From assembly GCA_964392365.1 (NCBI GenBank), contig CAYMPH010000020.1, positions 1 through 64,000 of the forward strand: DNA of 64,000 nucleotides. Direction: 5' to 3'. Of this stretch, positions 55,323-62,792 are shown one piece after another. This DNA is from CAYMPH01 sp964392365 (GTDB lineage Bacteria; Spirochaetota; UBA4802; UBA5550). The stretch's first letter is position 1, and the number at the start of each line of letters is the position of its first letter. A program made the translations under genes and the position numbers. The notes below the pieces were generated by a model, which worked only from the letters and a program-made list of their open reading frames with translations, was not told the DNA's origin and made no database searches.

Positions 55323-55928
55323 ATGGGACTGAAAGACAAAATGATGGACAGCATGATGGGGAAAATGAGCGCTGAAGAAAAGAAAGAAATGATGGATAAC
55401 ATGATGGGTTCATTCATGGATTCAATGTCATCTGAAGAAAAGCAGAATATGATGAACAGCATGATGGATAAATTTTTCGCAGGTATGTCGCCTGATGAAA
55501 AACAGGGAATGATGAGCAGCATGATGCCTAAAATGATGGGAAGCATGATGGGCAGCGGAAGCGGAGGCGGATCTTCAATGATGGGCATGATGAAAAACAT
55601 GATGGGCGGAATGATGGGGAAAAAGGAAGGCGATAAAAATAATCCAGGCCCGATGGAATTTAATCCGATGGAAATGTGCCAGAAAATGATGGGAAACATG
55701 GGCAGGACAAATGAACTTGCTGCATATGCAACACCGGAAGTACGTGCGCTTTTCGAAGATTGGTCTGAACAGATTGAAAACGAGATTCTTGGTTATATCA
55801 AAAATAATAATAATGCTGATCCTGAAAAAATTGCAGAGCATTTCAAACTTTCAAAAGACAGTATAAATTTTTTTATTACAAAGCTTTCCCAGAAAGGAAA
55901 AATCAATATTAAAGCTGAAGCTAAATAG
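55323..55928 (+). CDS. Met-rich repeat protein with C-terminal winged-helix-like domain
   Basis: A 201-residue cytoplasmic protein. Residues 1-128 contain about 39 methionines, mostly as MM pairs. Three direct 20-residue repeats start at residues 15, 35 and 55, each of the form MS-x-(E/D)EK-x-x-MM-x-x-MM, followed by a Gly/Met-rich stretch (SMMGMMKNMMGGMMG) and MEMCQKMMGNM. Residues about 130-200 look like a helical/winged domain (EILGYIKNNNNADPEKIAEH...). Methionine pairs are typical ligands for Cu(I) or Ag(I), so a metal-storage or sensing role is likely but is inference. It is directly behind ArsR, with AGGAGG before the ATG. I know no characterised homologue. Confidence 0.85.
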   Translation: MGLKDKMMDSMMGKMSAEEKKEMMDNMMGSFMDSMSSEEKQNMMNSMMDKFFAGMSPDEKQGMMSSMMPKMMGSMMGSGSGGGSSMMGMMKNMMGGMMGKKEGDKNNPGPMEFNPMEMCQKMMGNMGRTNELAAYATPEVRALFEDWSEQIENEILGYIKNNNNADPEKIAEHFKLSKDSINFFITKLSQKGKINIKAEAK

Positions 55929-55988
55929 GAAGATTCACTGTATAAAAAAATTAAAATCTACTTACAATAAATAAAAATGAGGTACAAA

Positions 55989-56372
55989 ATGAGAACAGAA
56001 CCAAAAACAATATACAGAATGATCTTCATTATCGCCATGATGGGTATATGCATTTTTATGTGTATATTTTTCGGCCACATGCACGGAACAGGCTGGCATG
56101 AATCTTTTTTTGACGGCAGACACGGATCGTTCGGCAGATGGACATGGTTTATAATACCTCTGATTATATTTTTTTTCTGTATGTTCTTCCGAGGCGGATT
56201 CCGTACCGGAGACAGATTCAACTGGAGAGAAGGAAGCAGCAGCACTGACAAAAACGATAACAGTAAATCCGGCAATGAAAATGCTGTTGCTATTCTTAAA
56301 ATGCGTTTAGCTAAAGGTGAAATCAATTCCGAGGAATATAATAAATTGCTGGAAACAATTTTAAAGAGTTAA
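55989..56372 (+). CDS. Membrane protein with SHOCT domain
   Basis: A 127-residue protein. Two membrane helices (about residues 12-30 and 52-68) enclose a short His- and Met-containing loop (GHMHGTGWHESFFDGRHG), probably exposed outside the cytoplasm. The C-terminal SHOCT segment is ILKMRLAKGEINSEEYNKLL. SHOCT domains are small oligomerisation modules often appended to membrane or stress proteins. The His-rich loop could bind metal, in line with the cluster. The ATG at 55989 has GAGGT 5 nt upstream and is preferred over the one at 55977, whose position would put the Shine-Dalgarno inside the gene. Confidence 0.8.
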   Translation: MRTEPKTIYRMIFIIAMMGICIFMCIFFGHMHGTGWHESFFDGRHGSFGRWTWFIIPLIIFFFCMFFRGGFRTGDRFNWREGSSSTDKNDNSKSGNENAVAILKMRLAKGEINSEEYNKLLETILKS

Positions 56373-56433
56373 GTTAAAGATAGCAGATTATCATCTGAAA
56401 AGATCATATAATTTTTTTAACAGGAAGATTCAA

Positions 56434-57039
56434 ATGGCACAGGATAAATCACTGGAATTATTATATAACGAAATATATTCCGGTTATTACAAAAAAGTAT
56501 TAAACTACATCCGTTCTATCATAGGCGAATTTGAAGCTGAAGATCTGACACAGGAGGTGTTTATAAAGGTTCACAACAGCCTTGGAACACTCCTGGATAA
56601 GTCGAAAATTTCATCCTGGATTTACACTATAGCCCTGAATACTGCGCGGGACAGGATGAAACAAAAAACCAATATAAGCGCGCCTGCAGGGAAGGCTCTT
56701 TCACTTGATTCAGAAAGCGGCGCCAGGATTATTGACCAATTGGCTGACACCAAGGGCAAGTCGCCTGCTGACCTGCTTATACGCAAAGAAATGATAGAAT
56801 GTTATGTCAACCTGGTTGACAAGCTTCCTGAAAATTATTATGAAATTTATATATTAAGCGAATTTGACAGGCTGCCGGATAAAGAAATTTCAGATAAACT
56901 ATCAATCCCGCTTGAAACAGTCAAGATGCGTCTGCACCGCGCAAGAAAAAAACTTAATTCAGAAATTCAAACCCAGTGCCACTGCTTTCATAATGAGAAT
57001 GGTGAATTGCTTGCAGCTCCGAATAAAAAAATGAAATAA
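56434..57039 (+). CDS. ECF-type RNA polymerase sigma factor
   Basis: A 201-residue sigma factor with region 2 (AEDLTQEVFIKVHNSL, SSWIYTIALNTARDRMKQK) and region 4 (DKEISDKLSIPLETVKMRLH, then RARKKL). The C-terminal tail carries CHCFHNENGE, a Cys/His group that may bind metal or sense redox; similar tails occur in some ECF groups. There is no anti-sigma zinc-finger gene next to it. It sits in the ArsR/Met-rich/SHOCT cluster and precedes the small Cys-rich gene, so it probably amplifies the same response. AGGAAG lies about 9 nt before the ATG. Confidence 0.88.
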   Translation: MAQDKSLELLYNEIYSGYYKKVLNYIRSIIGEFEAEDLTQEVFIKVHNSLGTLLDKSKISSWIYTIALNTARDRMKQKTNISAPAGKALSLDSESGARIIDQLADTKGKSPADLLIRKEMIECYVNLVDKLPENYYEIYILSEFDRLPDKEISDKLSIPLETVKMRLHRARKKLNSEIQTQCHCFHNENGELLAAPNKKMK

Positions 57040-57174
57040 AAAATCTGCACCATAATTTTTTTTATAATATCGCGTATCCTTTTTGCACCCGCTCTCGTCT
57101 TAATAAGTATATGAATGATATTATTCATAGCAGCAATAACAGCTGCAAAATTAAAAACAAAAGGGAGCATTAAA

Positions 57175-57351
57175 ATGAGCGAAACAAAAAACACCAATTG
57201 CTGCGATATGGGATCTTTTTTTGAAAAAAATCCCGGAATGAAGCAGATGTTTGAATCCTGCATATCCAAAGGCGATATCAAATTTGATTGCAGTAAAATA
57301 ATGGAAAGCATGAAAAAAAGCTGCTGCGGAAACAATACAGAATCCAAATAA
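57175..57351 (+). CDS. Small Cys/Met-rich protein
   Basis: A 58-residue soluble protein with six cysteines in the order CC...C...C...CC (TNCCDMG, ESCISKG, FDCSKIM, KSCCGN) and several methionines. It has the look of a small metal-binding or thiol carrier protein, and the spacing of the Cys pairs could make a cluster site. The ATG at 57175 follows AAGGGAG with 8 nt spacing; the frame is open upstream but includes only an untranslated leader. It is the last gene of the ArsR cluster, ended by a strong hairpin. Confidence 0.7.
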   Translation: MSETKNTNCCDMGSFFEKNPGMKQMFESCISKGDIKFDCSKIMESMKKSCCGNNTESK

Positions 57352-57374
57352 GCCTGATACATGCAGTCCATGTT

Positions 57375-57427
57375 TGTGTTGGAACAGAAAGGATAATTAA
57401 TAATAAAATCCTATCTGTTTCAACACA
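57375..57427 (+). terminator. Long stem-loop ending the metal-response cluster
   Basis: A 20-bp stem (57375-57394 with 57408-57427) with one G-U pair and one mismatch around a 13-nt AT-rich loop, 24 bp past the stop of the small Cys-rich gene. The following sequence is T-rich. It could be a terminator or a processed 3' end. Confidence 0.65.
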
Positions 57428-57699
57428 TTTCATAATTAAAACAAATACAAATTATTAATGCTTATAAATTCTTCCGTGCTTTATCACCGATACTATTGCA
57501 CCTGCAGATGCTCTTCAATAAACGGTTCCAGGCTAAAATCCAGTATGTTTTATAATAATGGCCTTGACAAGCAGTATGTTTGCTGGATATATAAATTAAA
57601 TTTCATGAAACCGGCAAATGAATTAATATTGAGCAGCAGTGATAATTTAAAAGGATATTTCATTAATCAGTACAATACTGAAAGAATACGGAGGGTTAC
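57428..57699. other. Intergenic region before the RsbRD-like gene
   Basis: AT-rich, no recognisable element apart from the hairpin just before it. An 82-codon frame (57458-57706) overlaps the next gene start, has no Shine-Dalgarno and a composition unlike its neighbours; I do not call it. Confidence 0.4.
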
Positions 57700-58158
57700 A
57701 TGTTAAAAATAAAAAATATTTATTTTAACAGATTTGTTCAGCTGATAGAAAAAGATCATCAGATAATAACTGACAGATTCATAACCGATCTTATAAAAAA
57801 TCCTGATACTCCTGCTTATCACAATATAGACATTAACTCAATCTACGAATACAGCGATAAAGTATACCGTGATCTTTCAATTTTCATTAGCTCGGATTAT
57901 TCCAAAGAAAAGATTGAGAAAGTTTATACAAATATAGGCAAAGACCGAATGAATAACGGCATTCCATTTTCACAGGTACAGAAAGCAATAACCCTTCAGA
58001 AAAGACATTTATGGCTTTATGTACTGGACAAACTTTATGATGACAATACTGCATATAAAGAGGCAATTGAACTTAATAACAGGGTATTATTGTTTTTTGA
58101 CAGGGCAACATTTTATATGCTGAAAGGCTATGAGGAAATTTTTAATAAGAAATTCTAA
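57700..58158 (+). CDS. All-helical protein, possibly RsbRD N-terminal-like
   Basis: A 152-residue, almost fully helical, soluble protein. The order of segments (DRFITDLIKNP, later DRMNNGIPFSQVQKAITLQKR, then a Leu/Phe-rich helix) resembles the globin-like sensor domain at the N-terminus of RsbRD/PucR proteins, in which an R..x..G-(I/V)-P motif precedes the effector helix. It would then be a stand-alone sensor subunit for stress signalling; the STAS half is missing. The match is by eye only. GGAGGG lies 5 nt before the ATG. Confidence 0.5.
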   Translation: MLKIKNIYFNRFVQLIEKDHQIITDRFITDLIKNPDTPAYHNIDINSIYEYSDKVYRDLSIFISSDYSKEKIEKVYTNIGKDRMNNGIPFSQVQKAITLQKRHLWLYVLDKLYDDNTAYKEAIELNNRVLLFFDRATFYMLKGYEEIFNKKF

Positions 58159-58258
58159 AATTCTGCAGTTGATTAAAGTTTTTTATAAATCCCTAAAACT
58201 GCTTAAATTTAAATGCAGAAAACCAAATAATGCAGCTTGCTGGAAATCCATTTAAAAC

Positions 58259-59659
58259 ATGACAAAACTGAAACTGATTCTCATATCTATTATATTCTGT
58301 TCCGGAATTTCTGTAATTCCCGTTATTTTTATTCATGCAGATAATAATGAAAAAATATACGGAAATAAAAAAAACCAATACCCGTTGTTTATACTGGATA
58401 GAATCGACTCAGAAAAATCCATAATTTCTACTGAAGATTTAAAAAAAGAATACTGCTCAAACCAACTGTATGTTTTAACCGATTTAAAAGAATCTCTTGA
58501 TAAATCATTTAATTGTGAGAATAAAAAAATCATCAATTTGACAACAGATTCCGGTGCTGTATTTTCAAAAATAAAACAGAATCATAAAGTAATAGTTGAT
58601 TTTGCAAATATTGATCCGATGGCAAAAACACTATCAGTAGACAGCATAAATTATTTCAATGATCCGGATAATTACAGATTCAGAATTGAAGATGTAAAAC
58701 CTGAATTGAAACTGCTCGGTCCAATAAAAGATGAAATTACAAAAATTTCCATTACAGGAGTAACGGCAATCACAAGAAATACCGGACTTGCTGCAGATAA
58801 GTACGGCACGGCATTTTTAACAGAAAAAATACGGGATGAATTTGCTGGTTCAGATTTTGTTCACGTAAGCAATGAAGTAAGCATCTTCCCTGATTGCCGG
58901 TATAATTTTTTAAGAACAACAAAATTCTGCACCAAAGAACGGGATTTAGAGGCTCTTATTGATATTAAAGTGAATATTGTAGAACTGACTGGAAATCATC
59001 ATAAAGATTACGGAGAAAAATATTATGCAGATACTCTCGAATTATATAAAAAACATAATATAGAAATATTCGGCGGCGGTGCGAATCAAATGGAAGCAGA
59101 AAGCCCTCTTATAATAAAAATCAGGAACAATAAAAAAATCGGATTCATAGGATTCAACGAATCCTGCTCATCGGGCGAATGTGCAGACAACAGCAAGCCG
59201 GGTGCAAACAGATATGATTCTAAAAAAGCAAAATCTCTGATTGAGAAATTAAAAAATAATTCAGGTGTTGATTTTATTATAGCTTCAGTGCAGTTTGATG
59301 AAGATGACTCATATTTACCGTCTGAAAGCCAGATAAAAATTTCAGAATACCTGATCAATTCAGGTGCAGATATGGTTTACGGTTCACAGGCACACCAGAT
59401 TCAGCAGGTACGGCAATATAAAGGAAAATATATCTATTACGGACTGGGTAATTTTCTTTTTGACCAGGTGCAAAAACAAGGGCTGCGTGAAGGCATGATA
59501 GTACATAATTATTTTTATAATGGCAAACTGGTGCAGAGCATCCCGGTTTTTACATTCATTTCAAATGAAAGGCGCCCTGTAAAAGCGGATTTGCAGCAGA
59601 TAAAAAGTATCAGGAAAAATATTTATAATAAAAATCTTCTTTATAATTTTTCTACTTAG
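58259..59659 (+). CDS. CapA-family protein (poly-gamma-glutamate synthesis-like)
   Basis: A 466-residue exported protein. A signal peptide (about residues 1-27) precedes an N-terminal region of about 140 residues without clear family, then the PGA_cap/metallophosphatase-like domain (about 160-450). Markers are GVTAITR, ELTGNHHKDYG, FIGFNESCSSG, a GSQAHQIQQVRQYKGKYI stretch and YGLGNFLFDQ, the last strongly typical. CapA-like proteins take part in poly-gamma-glutamate export or act as a phosphoesterase on unknown substrates; the usual CapB/CapC partners are absent. No strong Shine-Dalgarno precedes the ATG. Confidence 0.8.
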   Translation: MTKLKLILISIIFCSGISVIPVIFIHADNNEKIYGNKKNQYPLFILDRIDSEKSIISTEDLKKEYCSNQLYVLTDLKESLDKSFNCENKKIINLTTDSGAVFSKIKQNHKVIVDFANIDPMAKTLSVDSINYFNDPDNYRFRIEDVKPELKLLGPIKDEITKISITGVTAITRNTGLAADKYGTAFLTEKIRDEFAGSDFVHVSNEVSIFPDCRYNFLRTTKFCTKERDLEALIDIKVNIVELTGNHHKDYGEKYYADTLELYKKHNIEIFGGGANQMEAESPLIIKIRNNKKIGFIGFNESCSSGECADNSKPGANRYDSKKAKSLIEKLKNNSGVDFIIASVQFDEDDSYLPSESQIKISEYLINSGADMVYGSQAHQIQQVRQYKGKYIYYGLGNFLFDQVQKQGLREGMIVHNYFYNGKLVQSIPVFTFISNERRPVKADLQQIKSIRKNIYNKNLLYNFST

Positions 59660-59688
59660 GGAATTCGTTAAAAAAAAGGAGTAATTGC

Positions 59689-59770
59689 TGTCATTCCCGC
59701 GAAGGCGATGGCCTGCACCCTCGGGTGAATCCATTTCTGTAATCTGGATCCCCGTTTTCACGGGGATGAC
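59689..59770. repeat. MITE-like repeat with TGTCATTCCCGCG ends
   Basis: TGTCATTCCCGCGAA (59689) faces TTTTCACGGGGATGACA, ending at 59770; 13 of 15 terminal positions pair. The element is GC-richer than its surroundings and has an internal TCGGGTGAATCC. Units with TGTCATTCCCGCG ends are common dispersed non-coding repeats in bacteria. It lies between the CapA gene and the TGT fusion gene. Confidence 0.7.
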
Positions 59771-59860
59771 AAAAAATATAAATTTCTGATGAATTTGTAA
59801 AGAACTAATTCAATCGTTAACTGATATAAAATAATATAAAATGCAAAAAGAGAAAAAACT

Positions 59861-61900
59861 TTGAACAAATCAACTGGCGAGAGCCGTCTGAAATTCCAAC
59901 TCACAGCAAAGGACAGAAAAAGTTCTGCAAGAGCCTGCACATTCAGCACAATCCACAACGAAGTCAATACACCGCTTTTCATGCCTGTTGCCACAGTTGG
60001 AGCTATCCGCTCGCAGGACACGATTCTTGTGGAATCACTCGGTTTTCCGGTTCTTCTTACAAACACATATCATCTGATGATACGGCCCGGACTTGATGTA
60101 TTAAAAAAATTCAACGGGATGCATGAATTTATAAACTGGGGAAAATCCATTCTCTCTGATTCAGGAGGATACCAGGTCTTTTCACTTCCTAAATATGTTA
60201 AGATCGATTCAGATGGGGCTTCATTCAGAAGCTACCTTGACGGCAGGATAATACGCCTGACGCCTGAGACGAGCATTGATGCGCAGAAAACAATCGGCAG
60301 CGACATTATGATGGCTCTCGATTACTGTGTGCCTTCCAATTCTGAAAAATCAATATGCAATACGGCTCTCGATATAACTTCCGCCTGGGCTGAAAGAAGT
60401 CTCGAAGCAAGAGGGAATTCAGGACAATCGATATTCGGAATTGTGCAGGGAGCCCGTTTCCCGGATCTGAGGAAAACCAGCGCGTCGCAGATCACATCAC
60501 TCGGTTTTGACGGATTTGCAATCGGGGGACTTGCAGTCGGAGAAAGCGAACAGGAAAGAAATGATATAACTGAACTCACTGCATCGCTGCTGCCTGATAA
60601 TCTTCCCCGCTATCTCATGGGTGTGGGCACACCATCTGACCTGCTTGAAGCTGTTTATAGAGGAGTTGATATGTTCGACTGTATACTGCCGTCAGCGCAT
60701 GCACAGCAGGGAGTCGCCTTCACTTCACGCGGCAGGATCGAGCTGCGGAGAGGCGTTTATAAATTTGACGAAAAGGCGATAGATCCGGAGTGCAACTGCA
60801 GAACATGCCTCTCGCACAGCAGGGCTTTCATTCATCACCTGATTAAGTCTGGTGAATATTACGGCTCAAGCCTTGTTGGAATTCATAACCTGTTTTTTTA
60901 TCACAAGCTGATGGAAACAATGAGGGAAAATATTGTTAATGGAACTTTCTATGACTATTACCATAATAAAAGAGAAATTATAAGGAGTGATGACGCTGAA
61001 TATCCAGCGAAGCTTCCTAAAATAAAAAAGAGGCTCCGCCATGTTCTAGGAAATTACGAAATTATCAGCCCGGATAATAAAATATTCAGAATACGTCAGA
61101 TTTCATCAGGCGAAGTAATGCATTCAGTTAATGATCCTATTGTAGAAGCCCGCAGGATTTATTCAGAACAGCTGAATTTCAAAAAAGTTCTATTCGAAGA
61201 TCAGGAAAAAGAATTTGTAATCTGGGATGTAGGACTTGGTGCAGGCACGAATGCAATGGCTGCAATTATGGATGCTGAAAGTCTGATTTCAGAAAATCAG
61301 ACAGAAAGAAAAATCAGGATCATCAGCTTTGAAAATGATCTTAATCCGTTCACACTCGCTGTAAAAACAAGAAAATTTTTCAGACATATGCATCACGAGG
61401 CGCCTCACTATATTCTTAAAGACAGCCGATGGACTTCTGAAAACGGATCAATCGATTGGATTTTGTCAGAGGGTGATTTCCTTGAAAAAATAGCTGAATC
61501 TCCTGAACCTGACTGCATATTCTACGATTTTTTTTCATTTAAAACTGATCCAAAGCTATGGTCATACGGAACATTCAGAAAAATATTTTCAAAATGCGGT
61601 AATAAAACAGTTAAGCTCTTTACCTATTCAAATTCAACAATGGTGAGAAGCGCCCTCCTTGCAGCTGGATTTTTTGTTGGAGCCGGTCCGTCATCAGGCC
61701 CTAAAGAGGAAACCACTATTGCTTTTAATGTAATAGATAAAAGTACAACCGGGATAAAACTCCTGGGCAAGGAATGGCTCGATAAATTCAGAAACAGTTC
61801 TGCAAAATGGGATGCAGGATGCACTGATGAAGAAAAGCATGAGATCGAAAATCTCGTTTACGGACATCGGCAGTTTGAAAATTCTGGTAATTTTTCATGA
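59861..61900 (+). CDS. tgt: tRNA-guanine transglycosylase fused to MnmD-type methyltransferase
   Basis: A 679-residue fusion of two tRNA wobble-base enzymes. Residues about 8-380 are queuine/preQ1 tRNA-guanine transglycosylase: general-base Asp100 in LSDSGGYQVFSL, nucleophile Asp273 in VDMFDCILPSAHAQQG, and a zinc site CNCRTC plus a later His (GIHNLFFY). Residues about 420-660 are a MnmD/DUF752-type SAM methyltransferase (WDVGLGAGTNAMAA near 457, FYDFFSFKTDPKLWS, LFTYSNSTMVRSALLAAGF), which finishes mnm5U34. Both act on tRNA position 34, in different tRNAs. The PSAHAQQG stretch differs from the classical PTRNARNG of many TGTs. The start is a TTG with no obvious Shine-Dalgarno and no nearby ATG. 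Confidence 0.9.
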   Translation: MNKSTGESRLKFQLTAKDRKSSARACTFSTIHNEVNTPLFMPVATVGAIRSQDTILVESLGFPVLLTNTYHLMIRPGLDVLKKFNGMHEFINWGKSILSDSGGYQVFSLPKYVKIDSDGASFRSYLDGRIIRLTPETSIDAQKTIGSDIMMALDYCVPSNSEKSICNTALDITSAWAERSLEARGNSGQSIFGIVQGARFPDLRKTSASQITSLGFDGFAIGGLAVGESEQERNDITELTASLLPDNLPRYLMGVGTPSDLLEAVYRGVDMFDCILPSAHAQQGVAFTSRGRIELRRGVYKFDEKAIDPECNCRTCLSHSRAFIHHLIKSGEYYGSSLVGIHNLFFYHKLMETMRENIVNGTFYDYYHNKREIIRSDDAEYPAKLPKIKKRLRHVLGNYEIISPDNKIFRIRQISSGEVMHSVNDPIVEARRIYSEQLNFKKVLFEDQEKEFVIWDVGLGAGTNAMAAIMDAESLISENQTERKIRIISFENDLNPFTLAVKTRKFFRHMHHEAPHYILKDSRWTSENGSIDWILSEGDFLEKIAESPEPDCIFYDFFSFKTDPKLWSYGTFRKIFSKCGNKTVKLFTYSNSTMVRSALLAAGFFVGAGPSSGPKEETTIAFNVIDKSTTGIKLLGKEWLDKFRNSSAKWDAGCTDEEKHEIENLVYGHRQFENSGNFS

Positions 61901-61939
61901 TAAAAACTTTATTATTTCTGCAGAATAATAAAGTTTTTA
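61901..61939 (+). terminator. Rho-independent-like terminator
   Basis: A perfect 16-bp stem, TAAAAACTTTATTATT (61901-61916) with AATAATAAAGTTTTTA (61924-61939), around a 7-nt loop, beginning right after the stop of the TGT-MnmD gene and followed by a T-rich run. Confidence 0.8.
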
Positions 61940-62148
61940 TCTTTTATTTATATTCCCATCCTTCATCTTCTTTGATTTTCATTATATACTCACAACACTT
62001 AAAAATATATTGAACAGAGCATAAAATTGATATGTCGTTTCTATATTTGTTAATCAAATTTTTACTTGATTAAATTTATATATCTAATTATAATCTACGA
62101 AGTATCATAATTATTTTTTTATAAAATAATCTTCATTAGGAGATAAAA

Positions 62149-62691
62149 GTGAAAATCAAACTAACCATACTGCTTTCAATGGGGCTTTTTCTGTCTTCTC
62201 TACATGCTGATTCATATATTGTCGGCAGGTGGGAGGAGCTAAAAGAACTTGCGGGTTATCCCGGCAGCCATGCAGCAATCAACTTCGAAAAGAACGGCAA
62301 TCTTATTTTTGAAGGCCCCGGAGCGATGGTCTGCAAGTGGTCGATGATTAACCCGAAGTTGATAAAAGTTTCAGGCTGCGACTCAGACTATCAGATCAAA
62401 ATTATAACTATTGCCGGGGATAAGCTGGCTCTGCAGTTTGTCGGCAATACATATGCCGGCGGAGAGCAGGTTCAGTATCGCAGAACCGTTCAACAGCCAG
62501 CAGAAGATGATATTGAAAAAAAGCCTGAGCCAGCAAAATATGCGGTAAAGGATAAGGTAAAGGCAGAATGGAAAGGCGACTGGTACCCTGCTGTAATTTT
62601 GAAGGTTAAAGACAATAAATATTTTATTCACTATGACGGATTTGAATCAAGCTGGGATGAATGGGTGGCAGATGATCGTTTAAAACGCTGA
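62149..62691 (+). CDS. Exported protein with C-terminal Tudor-knot-like domain
   Basis: A 180-residue exported protein. A signal peptide (residues 1-20, ending LSSLHA) precedes a small beta-rich domain (about 22-115; GRWEELKELAGYPG, then INFEKNGNLIFEG) that recalls lipocalin-like lipid-binding domains. After a Glu/Lys/Pro linker, residues about 130-180 (YAVKDKVKAEWKGDWYPAV, then YDGFESSWDEWVADDRL) match the Tudor-knot/chromo-barrel pattern, where W/Y residues line a small cage. Such domains are mainly known from eukaryotic chromatin proteins, with scattered bacterial relatives. GGAG lies a few nt before the start, which is a GTG. A terminator lies 10 bp downstream. Confidence 0.75.
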   Translation: MKIKLTILLSMGLFLSSLHADSYIVGRWEELKELAGYPGSHAAINFEKNGNLIFEGPGAMVCKWSMINPKLIKVSGCDSDYQIKIITIAGDKLALQFVGNTYAGGEQVQYRRTVQQPAEDDIEKKPEPAKYAVKDKVKAEWKGDWYPAVILKVKDNKYFIHYDGFESSWDEWVADDRLKR

Positions 62692-62701
62692 TTAAGATAA
62701 T

Positions 62702-62739
62702 AAATCTGTAGAAAGATTTCTGCTTTTCTGCAGATTTTT
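62702..62739 (+). terminator. Rho-independent terminator
   Basis: AAATCTGTAGAAA (62702-62714) pairs with TTTCTGCAGATTT (62725-62737) with one G-U pair, followed by a T-run, 10 bp after the stop of the exported Tudor-like gene. Confidence 0.8.
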
Positions 62740-62792
62740 AAAATACCGGTTCCAAAAACTTTTGTTTTTTCACCGAGCCTTATTGCAGCGTT

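Noticed and set aside
55286..55841. Met- or Phe-rich antisense ORFs opposite the Met-rich protein
   Set aside because: They mirror the repetitive ATG/CAT content of the sense gene and have no start signals.
57458..57706. 82-codon ORF before the RsbRD-like gene
   Set aside because: No ribosome-binding site, overlaps the well-supported start at 57700, and has an odd composition.
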